NCBI GenBank assembly: GCA_951812925.1
Contig: OX638371.1
Span: 38,414,101-38,478,100, forward strand
Source: Calliopum simillimum
Lineage: Eukaryota; Arthropoda; Insecta; Diptera; Lauxaniidae
Direction of reading: 5' to 3'
DNA: 64,000 nucleotides
Positions 45,391-57,883 of the stretch are shown one piece after another. The notes beneath the pieces were generated by a model, which was given only the letters and a program-made list of their open reading frames with translations, had not been told where the DNA came from and ran no database searches. Numbering within the stretch: the stretch's first letter is position 1; every line of letters starts with the position of its first letter. The translations under genes were made by a program, and so were the position numbers.

Positions 45391-47259
45391 TTTTTTTTTT
45401 TTTTTTGGCTTAAACTTTACAGTTCTTGTATAGTTCATTAATTTTATTTTTTTATTTTTATTTTTTTTTTTTGTTGCTTGAACCTTACAGTAATGTAAAT
45501 ATCACTTTAATTTTTTCACAAAAATTACTAGACTGTATGGTCATTCGAAAATTCTGAATTGGTAAAATTTCTACATAATAATAATAATAATTTTTCCTCA
45601 TTGATTGATATCATGTTTGCTGACCATAATGCAAATTGCTTATCATACGAAAATATTTCCAAAAGCCAATTTCCTACTTCATCCACTCGCCATCAACGTT
45701 ATTTCTGAATATTAACATGGTAAAAAAGTTAAAAATAAATTTTTCCCCAATGTAGAAAAGAAAATATGATATCCCATATGCAACAAAGGAAGTATACAAT
45801 GTACTATTTTTAATATTTTTATTTACCCTTCAGCTTTGCTTAGCGACATTTGACAAATAGTAAACAGAATCGTTATGCTTTTTAGCGTATTGTAGTAAAA
45901 AATAATTTTCGTATTTATTTAAATAATTTGCATTAAATTATTTTTAACACGAAAGCATGGAAAAAATACCAATATTATTGGAAATAAATTATACGCACTT
46001 AAATGTACATATATACTAAGTATAAGTATGTCCGATAATAACATGAACTTAAAATTACAACTAGATATCTACGATTTAGATTGTTTTGAGTTACATAAAT
46101 GCATAGAAACGGCATAACGGCATGGCTTTCTAAATGTTCAATGCGAAGGAAACGATATCTGCATATTTACGGAAGGATTACTTATGGAGGGTGTAACAGG
46201 TGTTGTGATTTTCTCTAGGAAATTGAACCTATCTTTAGAGCGAATGTTATTATTAAAATTTAACTTATTCTCAACGGGTACTAGAATTAGAATTAAAAAA
46301 TTGATGGGTACCAGTCGCCAAATGTCACCGCAGCCTATAAGACCTATTGTGCTGATCCTGATAAGACTTGATTATAAGTCAGTTCATAGGCGCATGGCAT
46401 TAATGAATGCCAGTATGTCCCTTGGTGGTAAGGCGCCCACCTCAGAGGTAGAGGGATACGCGATAGAAAATTAACGAAATCTGTGTCTTTCTATGCGCTC
46501 TCTTCTTCATTACAGAATCTACAGAATTCATCCCAAACAAAACCAATGTTGGAAAGGTGCTTCTTTACAGGGCACTGTCCCGTGAGAAATCATCTAACAG
46601 TCCGTATACCTTTCCTGTTCAGTCAACGGGTAATAAGCCTTTGAAAAAAAAAAAATCGTGCAAAGGATTACAACTACAACTTATTGAGAGCTGAATCAGG
46701 GCTGCACGGTCAAAAACTCATTTATTTTATTGTCGTCTGAGAAAATAATTCTTATTTGACGATTCGTTAAAAATTGACTATTCTACATAAATCTTATCAT
46801 TAGAGTCTAATGGCACTGTGCCAACTTGTCTGGTTTTTCCGAAGAAACAGTGCGAAGTACTTCATCCACATATGACTTTTGTTGGACTTGGCTCGTCTTG
46901 AATGACACATACAGTAGACTGCTCTTTAATTTCAGGTTCATACGCATAGATCCATAATACGTTGCTAGTCACGGTCTTAAAGATTTCTTTTGAAGCACTT
47001 CAATTGCATTTTTTCAACATTTGCACACTAGACTTTTTTTGAGTGATTATCAAACTATGTAGTATCCAACGCAAACAAATATTTTTGATAACCAAATGTT
47101 CACGCAATTCTGAATTTATTTGAATAGAACTTATGTCCAAACATGCCTCAATCTCCGATAAGTCAAAGCTAATATTCGCTTACGTATAGCAAAGATGTTT
47201 TCTGGCACAACAGCCAATTTTAAACTACCTTTACAAAATTGTTCCTGGAGCAAATAATA
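45391..47259. other. Intergenic, unassigned
   Basis: T-rich tail to about 45475, then mostly AT-rich DNA. 46150-46640 is somewhat less AT-rich and has an open frame (46184-46474), and looks like decayed coding sequence, but no family was recognised. Confidence 0.4.
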
Positions 47260-47264
47260 GAGTG

Positions 47265-47345
47265 TTTTCATTGAGTACGATACGTTCTGATGACTTTGAT
47301 CTCTCTCCACGAATTACACAATTCTTAGATTTTCTTTATATACGG
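47265..47345 (-). pseudogene. Very decayed RTE 3' fragment (possible)
   Basis: 'tgatgactttgatctctctccacgaa..aattcttagattttctt' aligns by eye with the RTE 3' region at 40885-40935 ('gatgactttaatctcttgcc..ttcttggatttcctt'). Weak, short and highly diverged. Confidence 0.3.
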
Positions 47346-47493
47346 CGTCTAAAACTATGTGGTGTTTTTGGTTGAGCAAGCTTTCAGAATTTCGGATAGA
47401 ATCTTATCACGTTATTCTTAAGTGCTTTTAAAGCAATGATTTTTTCGGCCTCGTAGACAGGGACTTTTGTTTCAAATTACATTTTCTTTTCTA

Positions 47494-47760
47494 CTATTTA
47501 GTCAGTTCCTGGTCAAAAGAATCATAATTTTTAAATAAACGCTCTTCATTCGAGTTTTGCAAGAGTCGGAATTGTCCAACCCTGTCCTTCAGCAGTAGGA
47601 TACACCGAATTGGCAACGCTTTCCCTATACACCACTCCTGTAAAGCCAAAATGTCAATATAAGACACCATCCCACAGTTTTGACCGCTAAACATGCCTAA
47701 TAATAAAATTGCTATGACAAAGTAAGCTAGCGACTTCCACCTGTTGATTGGTATTGTCAT
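47494..47760 (-). CDS. Candidate secreted or membrane protein, first exon or small ORF (unknown)
   Basis: An 88-residue frame begins MTIPINRWKSLAYFVIAILL and continues LGMFSGQNCG: a basic n-region, a 15-residue hydrophobic core and a plausible cleavage site near residue 27, a good signal-peptide profile. The mature part has Cys residues (one at about 29, WC near 43, RC near 53) and ends with two stops. No GT donor fits near the end, so it may be a single small ORF or a broken exon. The downstream minus-strand DNA (47400-47490) keeps a few protein-like stretches such as YEAEKIIALKALKNNVI in another frame. A chemoreceptor-like first exon is possible but not shown. Confidence 0.3.
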   Translation of the reverse strand: MTIPINRWKSLAYFVIAILLLGMFSGQNCGMVSYIDILALQEWCIGKALPIRCILLLKDRVGQFRLLQNSNEERLFKNYDSFDQELTK

Positions 47761-49822
47761 AATTTTGCATTTTCAATCCCATGCATACCTACTACGTCAA
47801 TACAACAATTAATTGTGTCAAGTTCAAAGTAGTCGTTATTGTTTCTTATTCACTCTCACTCTTTCTATTTTAATTAACTCTCTTTTTCTATCATCGCTAG
47901 ACAATTTTAACAAGCCCCTTATTTGCATTGAATTGTTTTATTCAATTAGCAACGAGTGGGTATCTGTTTTTTTTCTACGTAATTTTACGTGAGTTTTATC
48001 TGTAAGCTTTGGTTTTTTTAATGGTTGGTAAAAAAGGGTGAGATTACTACAACAATTTATGCAAAATCATTCAGCAATTACACAAAATAAATAGTTTAAT
48101 TTGTATTAAGTATATTAATTTATTCGTTAGCACACATATTAAAATCATCTTATTTGGAATTCATAATAAGAAAAAAATAAAACACTTGTTAGTTATTTTC
48201 CAAAGCTTCTAACAGCTGACTTTATTTCGATGCAAATCAATGCAAGATATTCTATCATTTTACAAAAATTAACTCAGTAATTTGTCTTTTATACAGTGGG
48301 CGAACTGTGTATTATATCAAAAATATGACTCAAAATATGTAGAGGAATTATTTATGAAACACATTCAGCGTCAATTTCACATTATTCAATTAAAATTTAA
48401 CTTAAGGTTAAACAAAAGTTCTGCACAAATTTAATTTCAAACTGTCCGTTAATTTTCTAGTTAATGCTCAACTGAGCATTATGCGATTGGCCCTTAGATT
48501 ATTTGATTCACTAGTCCATCACTTACCGAACTGCATCGATCTGTGACATACATGTGATTTCACTCAACGGACATCAACTTATTTCAATGTGCGAAACCAA
48601 AATCAAACCGTACCGGACTATTTTTCCCAGAAAATATACCTATACAACAGCAAAAGCTTCCTAATAGACATTTAAAATTATCTGCCATATAAAGGAAATG
48701 GTTGTTAAAAATAAACTTTTTTTTATGTTAAGGTTACTCATACGACATGTTGTACTCAATTAATTTTGATATGGCTGTTACCTTTGCAAATATTATGATA
48801 AATTAAGCATTTAACCGTCTTTTTAATGATAAAATCGTACAATTTTAGAAAAAAATGACATATTTTATATGTTTATGTTGAAATGTTTGAACCCTGTTGG
48901 AAATCGTTCTGCTCCATAACTATATACAAGCTAGTTTCAACCGAAGCAAGACTAGTTCACAAGTAACTCGTTTCTTGTACGATGAACTATCGATATTTAC
49001 ATGGGCTTGTCAATGGAGCAAGTCAATTGTCCTACTCTGCATTCAGTATAACTAGTTACAAACTAATCTTTTGTGTCAACTGTCCTGAGACACATTTCGT
49101 GTCAAATGTCATGTGAGACATTCGCTTCGACTAGTTTTAAACCGGTTGTTGGAAGTAAGATTGCGTCAATTGCTACGCGATGCACTTGTTTGCATCAATT
49201 TCAAACCAATTCTTGAAAATTAGTTTCTGTCAATTGTCGAGCTAAATTTCCTTTGGACTAGTTCCGGACTAATAAGACTGGTAAACATAAGGTGCAGTAG
49301 GTCAGGTATACTTTTTTAATGATTAAGCTATTCTAAATAAAACTGTGTTTTTAGTTTAGTGCCTGTACGTGCGAAGAACGGGGTTTTCGAAAATAATTGA
49401 AGTTATTTCACTTCAACATAAGAGTTTCCGATTCTTGTGAGACATCTTCAAATACTTACGTTTAAAAACACCATTTTTCGCACTTTAGCACAAGGATACT
49501 GAAAATTCTGATAAAAAGCAAAATAAAAAGACCAGGGTTTGATTTTGCTGAGCTATTTTTTAGCCTATTGATTTGCTGTGCTGCGACTATAGAAAAAATA
49601 TGCAGCACAGCACTATAGTCGAAGCACAAATTTAAAATTGAACTGCCTGCTGTGCTGTGCTGTTTTTTCAATTCATAAGCAGTAGCAGAGCCGAAGCTCT
49701 TTTACGAAATCCGATCGCTTGCTGTTACAGTTGAAGTCGATTATTTCAAAATGTTTGCTTCGCTGCCGCTATGCTTTTCGAAAGAGAACGAAGAAATAGC
49801 AAAAGGAAACCAAAACATTTAT
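47761..49822. other. Intergenic with MITE relics
   Basis: 48360-48492 carries 'ttaacttaaggttaaac' and ends GCGATTGGCCC followed by TTA, like the right end of the GGGCC Harbinger-type MITEs, without a clear left end. 48920-49290 has repeated 'actagttt' motifs and 'gtgtcaaatg' blocks, with related pieces at 50650-50880, an ill-defined repeat family. No gene. Confidence 0.4.
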
Positions 49823-50621
49823 GTTGCCACCTGGTTTTTTTAATAAAATCATAATTTTTTTCAATAAAATGCTTAAAATCATCATTTTCTCTTTATAAAT
49901 TGACATCTTGGGTCCAAAAACGACGAAACAGAAATTTAGGTGTGCCGTATTAGGGTTGCCAGACTTTTTTTTGCAAAATTGCATTTCTTAGTCAACTTTC
50001 TTTATTGAATGTTATAAAATCGACCCAAAAACCCATAGTAAATTTTTTGGGGTTGCCACCTGGTTTTTTTTAATAAAATCAAAACTTTTTTTCAATAAAT
50101 TGCTAAAAATCATCATTTTCTCTCTATAAATTGACATCTTTTGTCTAAAAATGACGAAACAAAAATTTAGGGTTGCCAGAAGTTTTTTTGCAAAATTGCA
50201 TTTCGACCCAAAAACCTATAACAAATTTTTTGGGGTTGCCACCTGGTTTTTTTAATAAAATCTAAATTTTTTTCAATAAAATGCTAAAAATCATCATTTT
50301 CTCTCTACAAATTGACATCTTGGGTCCAAAAACGACGAAACAAAAATTTATTGAAAAAAATTTTGATTTTATTAAAAAAACTAGGTGGCAACCCCAAAAA
50401 ATTTACTATGGGTTTTTGGGTCGATTCTATAACATTCATTAAAGAAAGTTGACAAAGAAATGCAGTTTTGCAAAAAAACTGCTGGCAACCCCAATATGGC
50501 AACCCTAAATTTTTGTTTTGTTGTTTTTGGGCCCATGATGTCAATTTATAGAGAAAAAATGATGATTTGAGCAATTTACTGAAAGAAAATTTTGATTTTA
50601 TTAAAAAAACCAGATGGCAAC
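49823..50621. repeat. 800-bp foldback made of tandem then inverted units
   Basis: Three direct copies of a 120-230 bp unit start GTTGCCACCTGGTTTTTT at 49823, about 50053 and about 50236, each with 'aaaatcatcattttctct' and 'tgacatcttgggtccaaaaa'. Then from about 50345 the same sequences follow in reverse complement, ending AAAAAACCAGATGGCAAC at 50621. The open frames here (49769-49984, 50305-50574 minus) arise from the repeat. No target duplication recognised. Confidence 0.8.
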
Positions 50622-53600
50622 CCTAAGAAATATGTTGGATTTTTTAAAAGTTTATCTGCATTCGCTTGGAGTAGTTGCGAGTCAGTCACTTGAACTAGTT
50701 TGGGATGAGCTTAGGGATAAAACATAGGAATTAGTTCCCTCAACAAATTCGCTTGGAGTAGTTGCAAGTGCATCTAATGAGGTTAGTTGAATACGAGGAT
50801 AACTTTGAAACTAGTTTGGAACCAGAACTTTCACATAGACTAACTCGCACCATCCTACAGGGAATATTTTCGAAACTAGGGAAGTGAAAAAATTTAAAGA
50901 AATTGACATTTTTTAAACATTTCTTCTCAAAAATTGATTTTTGGACCATAGATTGTTTCAATTATTTTTTCTTTATATTCAATAAAGAGAAAAACTTTAT
51001 AATACATAGATTGTCCACAGCAGGGGTTGAAATAAGAAAAAGTTATTACTGCAGAATTTTTTTTAGTTTATATTTGCAATTTTTAGCAAAATTTTTTTAA
51101 TGTCTTATTCAAGTGATTAATATTAAAGATTTATATTAAATAACAGATATCATGGCAATGGTTCAATTTAAAATTGAAAATTTATAGCAAAATTTTCTTC
51201 GAATGCATTTATAAAAATATGTTTAAAGTAGAGTGGTTAGACAACTAAAAAAATGGTTATAAGCGAAATAAAATGAGTATTTAGTTTCAACGATTAACGC
51301 AAAACAAAGTAATATGAATTTAGGTGAAAATTATTGTTACAATTTTTTACAATATTCTGAAGTTATTACTGCAGAAATAGGGTATTATTACAGCTTATTT
51401 CAATGCCTGGTCCACAGAATGAGTTTGTTTATCTGTACATTAATGACATTTTTGTGAAAAGTCATGATGATATAATTAATAAGTCAAAATTGGGATGTAT
51501 GAAAATTGTGATAAAGCACTACCATTAGAGTACCATTGAAATAAACTCCGACCGTTTATGTAAATGTAGAAAAGAGAAGAAGAATGTGACACATTTCACT
51601 GCGAGATATCTTACTTACAACTGCCAAGTTAAACATGTTCTGCTTTGAGGCCTATCTAATCCTTTCACTTCTAATCGATTATGTAGTAAACTATACTATA
51701 TAATATTTATATAGTATAGTTTGTATCAAAACTTTATCAAACTTTTTATACACGATACAATTTTTTCCGCGCTTCTCTAGCATTTCGATACCTTTCCCGC
51801 AGAACGATTTATATTTGGCCTCAAAATAGGCCTTCTCTATCAAAAAAAGAAAATTAAGCCAAGTTTTGAAAAGAAAATAATAAAAAAACGTACGGTCGTA
51901 TAGTGGTGATCACGATACAGTTCGATAATAAAATCATCAAAAAACAAAATTCTGACTGTTACAATTTAAATAATTCATCATTTAAATTTTCATCCCATAG
52001 TATTGCATTATTAGCAGTTTTAAGAAAAATCTAATAATGTAAATATTTCTAATATGAATTTTATTTTAATATGGAACGATTTATGTAAATTTAGGGTGTT
52101 TTCCATTGTAAATTATAGATGTGTACTATATTCATTAGGGTGTTTTTTTGTCTCAAAGTCACAAGCTAAACTTTTATATACTATAAATTAAAACAATCCA
52201 TACACAAAGGAATTTTCCACTGCGAATATTGAGAGATCATTCAAGGTTGAAAAGTTTTGTCATAGAAAAAGGTATGGGGATGATTTCATTTTGGATGTGG
52301 AAATAAAGGTCGAATTCATAGATATTTTTTAGATGATTTGTATAATTGTTCTTCAAAAACTTTGACGGAGTTGGTAGGTCGTCTTTTTAACTTAGAATCA
52401 TTCTTTAATATTTCTTTGACTGCTAATGATACCTACTAAAATGTTTTCTATTAACTTTAAAAAAATAGCTAATTTTTCGGGATTTAAGTTTAGAAGCCGC
52501 GGTATTTTCATTTGTTACTCTCCAAAGAGAAAACTTTTGTATGTATATTCTTTATATTTTTTTGTCTCCTCAGATTAAATTATTTCCGAAAAATTTCGAA
52601 CTAATCAAGTGGACAGAATTAATTAATTTCAAACAAAAATATTGTCAACAAAAGTAAAACGTACATATTAGAATTCAAAGTAAGCATTGCTTACTTACAT
52701 CATGCTTATTTTCGCTCAATTCGTTTTCCATAAGCATGTATATAGTTACAACATACTCTAATAGATTTCTAATTTTTTATCTATTCTGCATACACCAACA
52801 GCATTTAAATTAATCCTCTTTCCAATGATTTATATTGAAACGTTTCTAATTTATCTGATTAACTATTTTAAATTCTCTAATCGATTTATAAACTCGATCT
52901 GTACAATCATTCATGCGCTACTCATCATTGTACGTATCATCATCGTTCGCTCTGTGATATCAGTCCAGTACATATATTCGAAGTAATATACCGCGATTTG
53001 TGAAATGTAAACAGCAGCTTCCTCAATTATTCAATTTATTGTTGGCGAGCGCTTAAAGCGCACTAATCTTATTATATCAAAATAATTTCTATTAAATTAG
53101 ATATAATCATGCACTAAGAATTTTCGTACATCGCATATGTTGGCATAGTGCGACTGAAGCGTTAATTTTTTTTTTTAATAGTATTTTGAATTCCAGATAA
53201 ATACATTGTCCTTTTTCTTAGAAATTTGGCCATTTGTCTAATTTTTTTGTGTGCTCTCTGCTAAACTTATTCGTAGTTCACGCTGTCTTTCAGTATCTCC
53301 AAAATGTTCACGATTTATGAATTTGTTATTCCAGCTATCTCTTCCACGTTGTCTTCGAACCTTCTCGTTTCCTGCTACCTTAAGGTTTCGACTCTAATGC
53401 TTGACGGCAAACTTTCGTGCACAAAATTGCATTGTCGTCAAAATATGTAAAGATCTCCAGACATTACGTCCAGATCTTGAAATTTTTATATTTCTAATTA
53501 AAAAGCCAGTCAAATAAAATTACATAACTTTTTTTTTGGGAGTCTTATTCTAAAAATTAAACAAAAAATATTTTTATTTTTTTTAATTTTACTGATTTCT

Positions 53601-55029
53601 ACTATTGAAAACCAGATAACCCTTAAAGTCAAAAATAAAACTTATAAAAAAGAAATTTTTAAAAATTTTATTTGAAAATCTGAGTCTATTGGTTAAGTGA
53701 AATTGTTCACCTCTTTTACCATAGATCCGTCTTTCATGAATCTACCGTAGACACCGGGGAAGAATGGAGTGATATTCTCTTTGTTTTATTCTTGTTGATT
53801 TTCGGACTTAGCTATTCCGAAATAGAAGTAACGTCGGGATGTTTGGGATCAAGAACCCAAAAATAATCAGTGTAAGCGAGATTTTCCAGATATACGTTGA
53901 AGGTGCATTTCAATGCCATGATTGTTACAGTGAAGATATCGAGGACTCCAAAATAATCTGTAAGCTTTCCTTTATCTAAGACTCTACATAGGCATTTGTA
54001 TTGGGCCCAAATAGAGGGTATATGATCTTGGCTGAACCATCTTGTCAATTCTGGCATAGTGGTAAATCATTTTTTTTTTGAGTTTTGTGCAAGATTTTCT
54101 TGACCTAGACTTCGAGTATGCGTTTTCCTCCTTAGATTCTAGTGGAGATTTCATGCTTAAATTCTGCAGTAAGTTTTAAGCATTTGATAAGTTATCACTC
54201 TATTATAAGAAATTGTATGACTTTTTTTACCTCAGTAAATGAAGGTGACCATTAGGTCAGACGCTCAGCTTCTCTCGAGGGACCAAAGGACGGAAGTATC
54301 TACATTTGATGATCTCCGAATTCCAGCGAACTAGGGGATTATCTCTGTAGTATCTAGTTAATAGGTTCCTGTTCTTATTTTTATAGCCCAATTTTTTTGT
54401 TGTAATAATTTTGTAGGTGAACAAAAAAAAACTTATCGGTTTTTATTATAAAACAATCCATGAAACTATTCCTTTTTTTTTTTTTTTTCACCGTACAAGA
54501 AAAGCGTTAGCCACATTTACGTAGTTAACTAATGCCACAAATCTAAATGAATCTATAAAATTGTGTACTCGATAATGATGATAAAAAATTCAATTGGCGA
54601 TTCCCACGATGACCTTGCAATCGTGTAATGTGCCACAATGTAATTAAATGAACTTAAACAAAATATATAAAAAAACCTTAGCACACCAAGTGAATCAATC
54701 AAATAAAAAATAAAAATAATCGACGGCATAAAACAGGCCAGGGACCTGTTAAGAAAATTTTTTAAGACCCACAAAAAATTTGTCTGCAAAACACGTACGC
54801 GTTTTTTGCCGAAATCAAAAAGTTGTAATGAAAACAATTGCAAAAGTCAACAAAATTATTGATGAAGATCATCATCGGCTTAAGAAGTTATTTACCATAA
54901 GCAACATAAAAAGTAAAAGAAAAACAAAGTATTTCCTGCAAATCATAAAAAGTTTTCTTATTTGGGTTTCATAATAAGTTTAATGATCCTCCAGGATAAT
55001 GTGTCATATATCACAAATGATATTCATTT
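50622..55029. other. Long gene-poor AT-rich stretch
   Basis: Short frames (for example 50740-50961, 53812-54057, 54553-54843, 54780-54974) show no domain or signal peptide. 53290-54420 is less AT-rich and could hold old coding relics, none recognised. The only firm structure is the palindrome at 51688-51722. Confidence 0.45.
51688..51722. repeat. Perfect 16-bp AT palindrome
   Basis: AAACTATACTATATAA and its exact reverse complement are separated by 3 nt. A cruciform-capable AT site; may be the junction of a lost insertion. Confidence 0.85.
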
Positions 55030-55800
55030 TATTTTCACTCTCATACGTGAGTATTGGACGCACCTCAGCGTTTGACCAAAGCAATTATTTATGCATGAAA
55101 TTCTTGAAAAAATTAAAAAAATGTACCTAAATCCTAAAATACAATGACTACTAGAAATTTGGGGATAAATTTAGGTTTTTTGTTTTAAATCGAAGTTATT
55201 AAATAAATTCTTTTGCCATTACCAATTTCATTAGAGCCCATAAAGTCGAAGCTCTGAGAATAGACGTTTTTCAAGGCGTTTGTCAATATAAGTTTTTGAA
55301 TTTATTGTGCCCTACACCATTTACTGATTGGGAAATTTTGTGACTTTGTTTTCTCTAATTTTGCTCTGCGTGTCCTCGTAGCTATTTGAAATCTGCCTTA
55401 TCGTGTGTTTCATAGTCAAATTAAGTGAGGAAGCCTTCATATAGCTTTCGGGCTTACTTTTAAGCCAGCAGCTGCTTTGCATCGGAACGATCTGGTACTT
55501 TTTGAACTCTGTATGTCTTTAGCTTACTTTTCTTCTTAAGGCTATGTATAGTAAATTTCGTGGTACCTGCCCTTACAGCAATATCCCGTATTCTTTGTCC
55601 GAATTCTGCTTAAAGAGTTGCTTTACATTTTCACCAACTGTGCGTCTAAGCCAAGTTTTCTAAATATTTTAATTCTGTTTTTTTCAGAACTTTCCAGTTT
55701 TCGAACTTTTTCTTGATTTCTAGACAACTTTTTCGTTTAAAGCGTTATTACCACGTGTTATATATTTTTTCAAAAGTGGTCAGAAAAGGTAAATCAGAAT
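55030..55800 (-). pseudogene. Decayed DD37E-type Tc1/mariner transposase
   Basis: On the minus strand one frame reads EFGQRIRDIAVRAGTTKF, then LKTYRVQKVPDRSD, then (through stops) ARKLYEGFLT and FDYETHDKADFK. This is the order seen in DD37E-type transposases: second HTH, K-x-QKVP linker, RKLY, and the MDDETY..DFK block around the first Asp, here changed to FDYETH. The N-terminal SRNQEKVRKLESSEKNR lies near 55720. Many stops; TIRs not found. It supplies the region that is deleted from the copy at 31589, but is clearly much older. Confidence 0.6.
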
Positions 55801-55939
55801 CTTAAGAAACAGAAGTATCAAATTTTTCTGGGACAGTCCTTACTTAGTATAAAAACAAGTCGATAAATTTTGATAAATTCGAAATCCCTTGAACAATGCT
55901 GAAAAACATTGAAAACACCAAAACAATTTTAAAATGGCG

Positions 55940-56260
55940 CCCAAAATCAGTGTTTTACAAATATCTCTTTAACGGTTACATTTAGTGAAAAATATTGTGG
56001 AGCAATATTTTAGCTTATGAAATTTTCTATAAAAAATTGTTTTCGTACGACTGATAACTCAGGAGATATCCTAATTCAAAATTTGTAAAAAATTTGTAAA
56101 TTGTGCATGCCGCTTATGAATAGGCACAGTGATGTGTTGAGCTTAAAATTATGATAACTCATGAACGGTGAGTCACACGTTAAAAGTAAAAATATCTGTT
56201 AAGAGGGAATTACTTGCGCTATAATCTAGTTCTCCAGAAATCCTTACTCAAAAGAGCAAA
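55940..56260 (-). repeat. Partial copy of the 28544-29597 element
   Basis: 'aaaatggcgcccaaaatcag..tatctctttaacggttac' and then 'gcatgccgcttatgaatagg' and 'gtgatgtgttgagctt' correspond, in reverse complement, to 29250-29520 of that element. The outer 'cgaaatctataa' end is missing. Confidence 0.65.
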
Positions 56261-56320
56261 AATATCTGTTTTGTTGGTATGGAGTTGAAATTGGTGAAAC
56301 TCGAAAAGTAAGGACCTAAT

Positions 56321-56494
56321 TGTATGTATGTACTTATGTATGTATTCTCCTTTAACTCCTAGGAGGAGCATAGGGCCAATATGAAATCTCTCCATTTGTC
56401 ACGATCTCTTGCGATGACTTTTATCTCTTGCCACGACTTTCCCAATTCTTGGATTTCCTTTTCCAGCGACCTCTTCCAGTTGGTTTTGGGTCTA
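56321..56494 (-). mobile_element. RTE-like retrotransposon, 170-bp 3' end copy
   Basis: Only the last part of the C-terminal coding region and the 3' end are present: 'ctcctaggagttaaaggaga' plus a TATG/CATA tail in the same layout as the copies at 2985 and 40804. It is flanked by a near-perfect duplication, AAGGACCTAATT before 56321 and AAAGGCCTAATT at about 56497-56508. The extreme 5' truncation is typical of target-primed reverse transcription. Confidence 0.8.
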
Positions 56495-56564
56495 AAAAGG
56501 CCTAATTGGAAAAGTTTAAACATTTCGCAACTGATTTGAGGTCAATTATCAAATTATAAATATC

Positions 56565-56800
56565 GGCCTTACCGAACCTCTACCATGTAAAAATTGATAA
56601 TTGAACTTCGATGTCTACAAACTTGAGTTCTTCATTTCACGATTTCAAAATGCCATAACTCAGTCAATATTTCGAATTTTCCAGTGATCGAGGTGTCATT
56701 TTATTCAAAATTGTATGTTTTTTAAGAAAATGCAAAAACAAACAGTTTTTTTTTTTGTGAAGATAAGGTACCTTTTCCGCTAGACGGTCACATATGTTAA
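56565..56800 (+). repeat. Unoccupied copy of the repeat hosting the hAT-like element
   Basis: 'cctctaccatgtaaaaattg..aaatgccataactcagtcaa..ccagtgatcgaggtgtcatttt..agaaaatgcaaaaa..cgctagacggtcacat' is colinear with 15215-15510 joined to 17388-17480. Neither the 1861-bp insertion at 15519 nor the 159-bp insertion at 15282 is present here. Confidence 0.7.
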
Positions 56801-57340
56801 AAATATCTATTCATGTTGAAAATATTAAAAACGTCGAAACATGTTGAAAAAGTCAACAAATGTTAAATTCGTTGGAAAATATTGAAAATATCGAAAAACG
56901 TTTAAAATGTTGAAAAATGTACAATAGTAGAGCTTTGAAATATGTCGAAAATTGGAAAAATATTTAAAAAAAACGAAAAATGTTGAAAAATATGCTAAAA
57001 AATTAAAAATTACGAAATATTTTGGAAAAACAAAAAGTTTTAAAAATTAAAATAATGTTGAAAAGATCGATCAAAAAAATTTAAAAAGTAAGTATACTTA
57101 CCTTGAGGAAGTCGTAAAATAATCCGAATTTCGAATAATGTTGCCGAAATGACGGAAAATGTAGAAAAATCAAGAGTCAAAAAGTACTTCAAAAAGTCGA
57201 TTAATGTCGGAAGTGTAAAAACTTTAAAAGATCGTTATATAAAACGAATAATGTCGAAAAATATGAAAAGTGTGAAATCTTCAAAAATAAATCCAAAAGT
57301 CTAGTACACGTAATAATGAAAATGTCCAGAAACTCTGCTA
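56801..57340. repeat. Cryptically simple 'tgttgaaaaa' tract
   Basis: 'gttgaaaa', 'gtcgaaaa' and 'attgaaaa' variants recur every 10-20 bases over about 540 bp without strict period. Probably slippage-derived low-complexity DNA; no frame. Confidence 0.6.
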
Positions 57341-57883
57341 ATGTTAATAGAGTGAGAGCAACGTAGCTGCCCAGAAAATCATATTAAAAATGAGGGCAAG
57401 TGAAGGCCTATTAAGCTGGGAGTTATGGAATTTGGACAAAGTCGGACAGCTGTTCTATAATGTGCGGATGTCATTTACGAACGACATATGAATTAAGAAC
57501 AGGAATAACTACATTAAAAATAATTACCAAACTTTAGGCAACATCTTCAACATATATTTTGTTGAAAAGATCCGACGCACTATGGAGATTGAATTGTTCG
57601 AGGTGATTCTTTTGTACTTCAATGATAGTAGTCAGAAGTCGCTCGCTTGTATTTAATTGCTATTGAAATGTCATACTGTAAAAATGTAATTGAACTTTTT
57701 AATTTGCAATTCATTGTTGTTGTCGGTGTTGTTGTTGCTTGATGGGTGTGAATTATAATACAAATGACGTTCACCACATAAAAGTAGATGATCGGCGCTG
57801 TTGATAAACATAAAATGTAATTTTAATTTGATAAAGGACAATGGTCGATACTTGGAATAAATAAATAAGTACAAACATATGTA
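57341..57883. other. Intergenic, nothing recognised
   Basis: A short 'tgttgttgtcggtgttgttg' tract near 57715 is the only low-complexity feature. No supported gene. Confidence 0.5.

Noticed and set aside
46184..46474. 96-residue plus-strand ORF
   Set aside because: No domain, signal peptide or homology recognised; surroundings look like decayed DNA.
53812..54057. Minus-strand ORF with repeated YFGVLD/YFWVLD motif
   Set aside because: The repeated motif is short and may be chance; no family or expression evidence.
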